This document shows, one piece after another, positions 63,085-64,000 of a stretch of 64,000 nt of DNA; position 1 is the stretch's first letter, and each line of letters begins with the position of its first letter. The notes below the pieces were generated by a model. That model made no database searches, was not told where the DNA came from, and saw nothing but the letters and a program-made list of their open reading frames with translations. A program made the translations under genes and the position numbers. The DNA lies in the NCBI RefSeq assembly GCF_000418325.1, contig NC_021658.1, forward strand, positions 5,071,501-5,135,500, in the 5' to 3' direction. Source of the DNA: Sorangium cellulosum So0157-2. GTDB taxonomy: Bacteria > Myxococcota_A > Polyangia > Polyangiales > Polyangiaceae.

Positions 63085-64000
63085 CTAGTTGGAGGTGCCG
63101 TCGGCGGACACCGCGTTCACCTGTCCCTCGACGACCACCTCCTGGCCCGCTCCGTCGCGGATGGTTCCGAGCCAGTCTGCCGTCCAGGTGATCGGCGCCG
63201 CGGCGCTGTTCACCTGCGCCGGTCCCGAGGCGTTCACGATGATCTCGCCGATGATCCCGGCGGTCTTCGACGCCTCCACGCCCTCACGCCAGAGGAGCTT
63301 GAGCCCGCCCGCGCACAGCGTCGCCATGCAGTCGCTGTCGCAGCCGGCGTAGCCGCCGAGCCGCTCGCCCAGCGCCGAGCACTCCGCTGCGGCGGCGAGC
63401 GCCGCGGGGACGGACTCCGCCGTCGTCTCCGCCGCGGCCCCGAGCCCGGCCGCGCCGCCGACATAGCCGCTCGGGTCCCACGAGAGCGTCCCGGCGAGGC
63501 GGAGCACGTCGCCGGGATCCGCTGTCCACGACATGAGCTGCTCCGCGGGTACGCCCGCGCTGTCAGCGGTCACGCTGCCGAGCCAGCTCGTCTCGAAGAG
63601 CGCGCTTCCCGGCTCGTTCTCCAGCCCGCTCAGGTGGCCGTCGATCGCGAGCGGCGCATCCGCGAGCCCGGCGCGGGTCCATTCACCACACCGGTCGCGC
63701 AGGGAGACCGGGAGCGCGGCGAGGTGCGCCTGCGCCGCCGCGTCCCAGTCGCGCTCCAGTCGCTGCGCTGCGAACGCGGCCGCCTGCGCGGACGGCGCCC
63801 CGCGCTGCATGGCGTCGAGCAGGGACGCGGCCTCCGCGCCGGACGGCAAGAAGTCCTCGAGCAGCCGCTCGATCGCCGCCTCGAGCATCGCGTTCAGGCC
63901 ATCGTTCGTCGCGAACGTCAGGTTCGCGTCGAGGCGCGTCGCCGCCAGGTCGATCGGCAGGTCCTTGACCGGGACGTACACATCGCGGGCGGAGCCGGCC
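63085..64000 (-). CDS. Hypothetical protein, N-terminus beyond the window
   Basis: At least 305 residues; the frame stays open to the window edge (GSARD before VYVPVKDLPIDLAATRLD), so the GTG at 63981 is probably internal. The visible part has a helical region (AMLEAAIERLLEDFLPSG), two strand-rich stretches sharing a W-LG pattern (TSWLGSVTADSAG and ADWLGTIRDGAG), and a Cys cluster (AECSALG, GCDSDCMATLCAGG) suggesting disulfides in an exported protein. I do not recognise the family. Confidence 0.65.
   Translation of the reverse strand, partial: AGSARDVYVPVKDLPIDLAATRLDANLTFATNDGLNAMLEAAIERLLEDFLPSGAEAASLLDAMQRGAPSAQAAAFAAQRLERDWDAAAQAHLAALPVSLRDRCGEWTRAGLADAPLAIDGHLSGLENEPGSALFETSWLGSVTADSAGVPAEQLMSWTADPGDVLRLAGTLSWDPSGYVGGAAGLGAAAETTAESVPAALAAAAECSALGERLGGYAGCDSDCMATLCAGGLKLLWREGVEASKTAGIIGEIIVNASGPAQVNSAAAPITWTADWLGTIRDGAGQEVVVEGQVNAVSADGTSN

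Overview
The window is about 72% G+C with strong G/C preference at third codon positions. It carries three large eukaryotic-like Ser/Thr kinases, orphan two-component proteins, a fibro-slime protein fragment and a zinc-ribbon/GYF protein like those of myxobacterial motility machinery. Together these point to a Myxococcota chromosome, most likely a Sorangium/Polyangium-type organism. I see no phage, transposon, CRISPR array, rRNA or tRNA; this looks like core chromosome rich in signalling genes.

Layout. 1-152: tail of a fibro-slime protein. 349-10684: a kinase/cyclase-like/ATPase fusion, a four-PAS STAS protein, a helical hypothetical protein and a kinase/ATPase/TPR fusion. 10812-13293: molybdopterin genes moaD-moaA-moaC-moaE. 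13290-20243 (minus strand): the complete phosphate regulon phoB-phoR-pstS-pstC-pstA-pstB-phoU, with two matching PhoB-type promoters. 20601-23931: ndk, a kinase-like hypothetical, dapD and dapE. 24039-27492: two histidine kinases (one degenerate) around two receiver-only regulators. 27617-32242: a giant MshEN/FG-GAP/GAF-like/HEAT protein. 32357-35300: a triple DsbA fusion and a secreted hypothetical. 35437-35457: two perfect DnaA boxes in front of a tandem-kinase gene (35578-38605) whose frame breaks near 38030. 38672-44706: a MATE transporter, a rhamnulose-phosphate aldolase/dehydrogenase, and ahcY coupled to an ArsR-methyltransferase regulator. 45029-48123: an M16 peptidase overlapping a PpiD/SurA-like foldase. 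48254-51909: hypotheticals, a PilZ protein and a DinG-type helicase. 51977-56020: a membrane glycosyltransferase and a two-gene GMC oxidoreductase. 56238-63081: a sigma-54 activator, the zinc-ribbon/GYF protein preceded by competing inverted repeats, and a large exported protein. 63085-64000: a partial hypothetical gene.

How the genes work together. The Pho block is self-contained: PhoR-PhoB should switch on both their own promoter and pstS, PstSCAB imports phosphate, and PhoU relays transporter state. The moa genes make molybdopterin. The ArsR-methyltransferase/ahcY pair probably senses and clears S-adenosylhomocysteine. M16 and the foldase are translationally coupled and should act in envelope proteostasis. 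Many junctions are 4-base ATGA/GTGA overlaps, so transcription units are compact. Several signalling domains have lost catalytic residues, which suggests scaffold or sensor roles.
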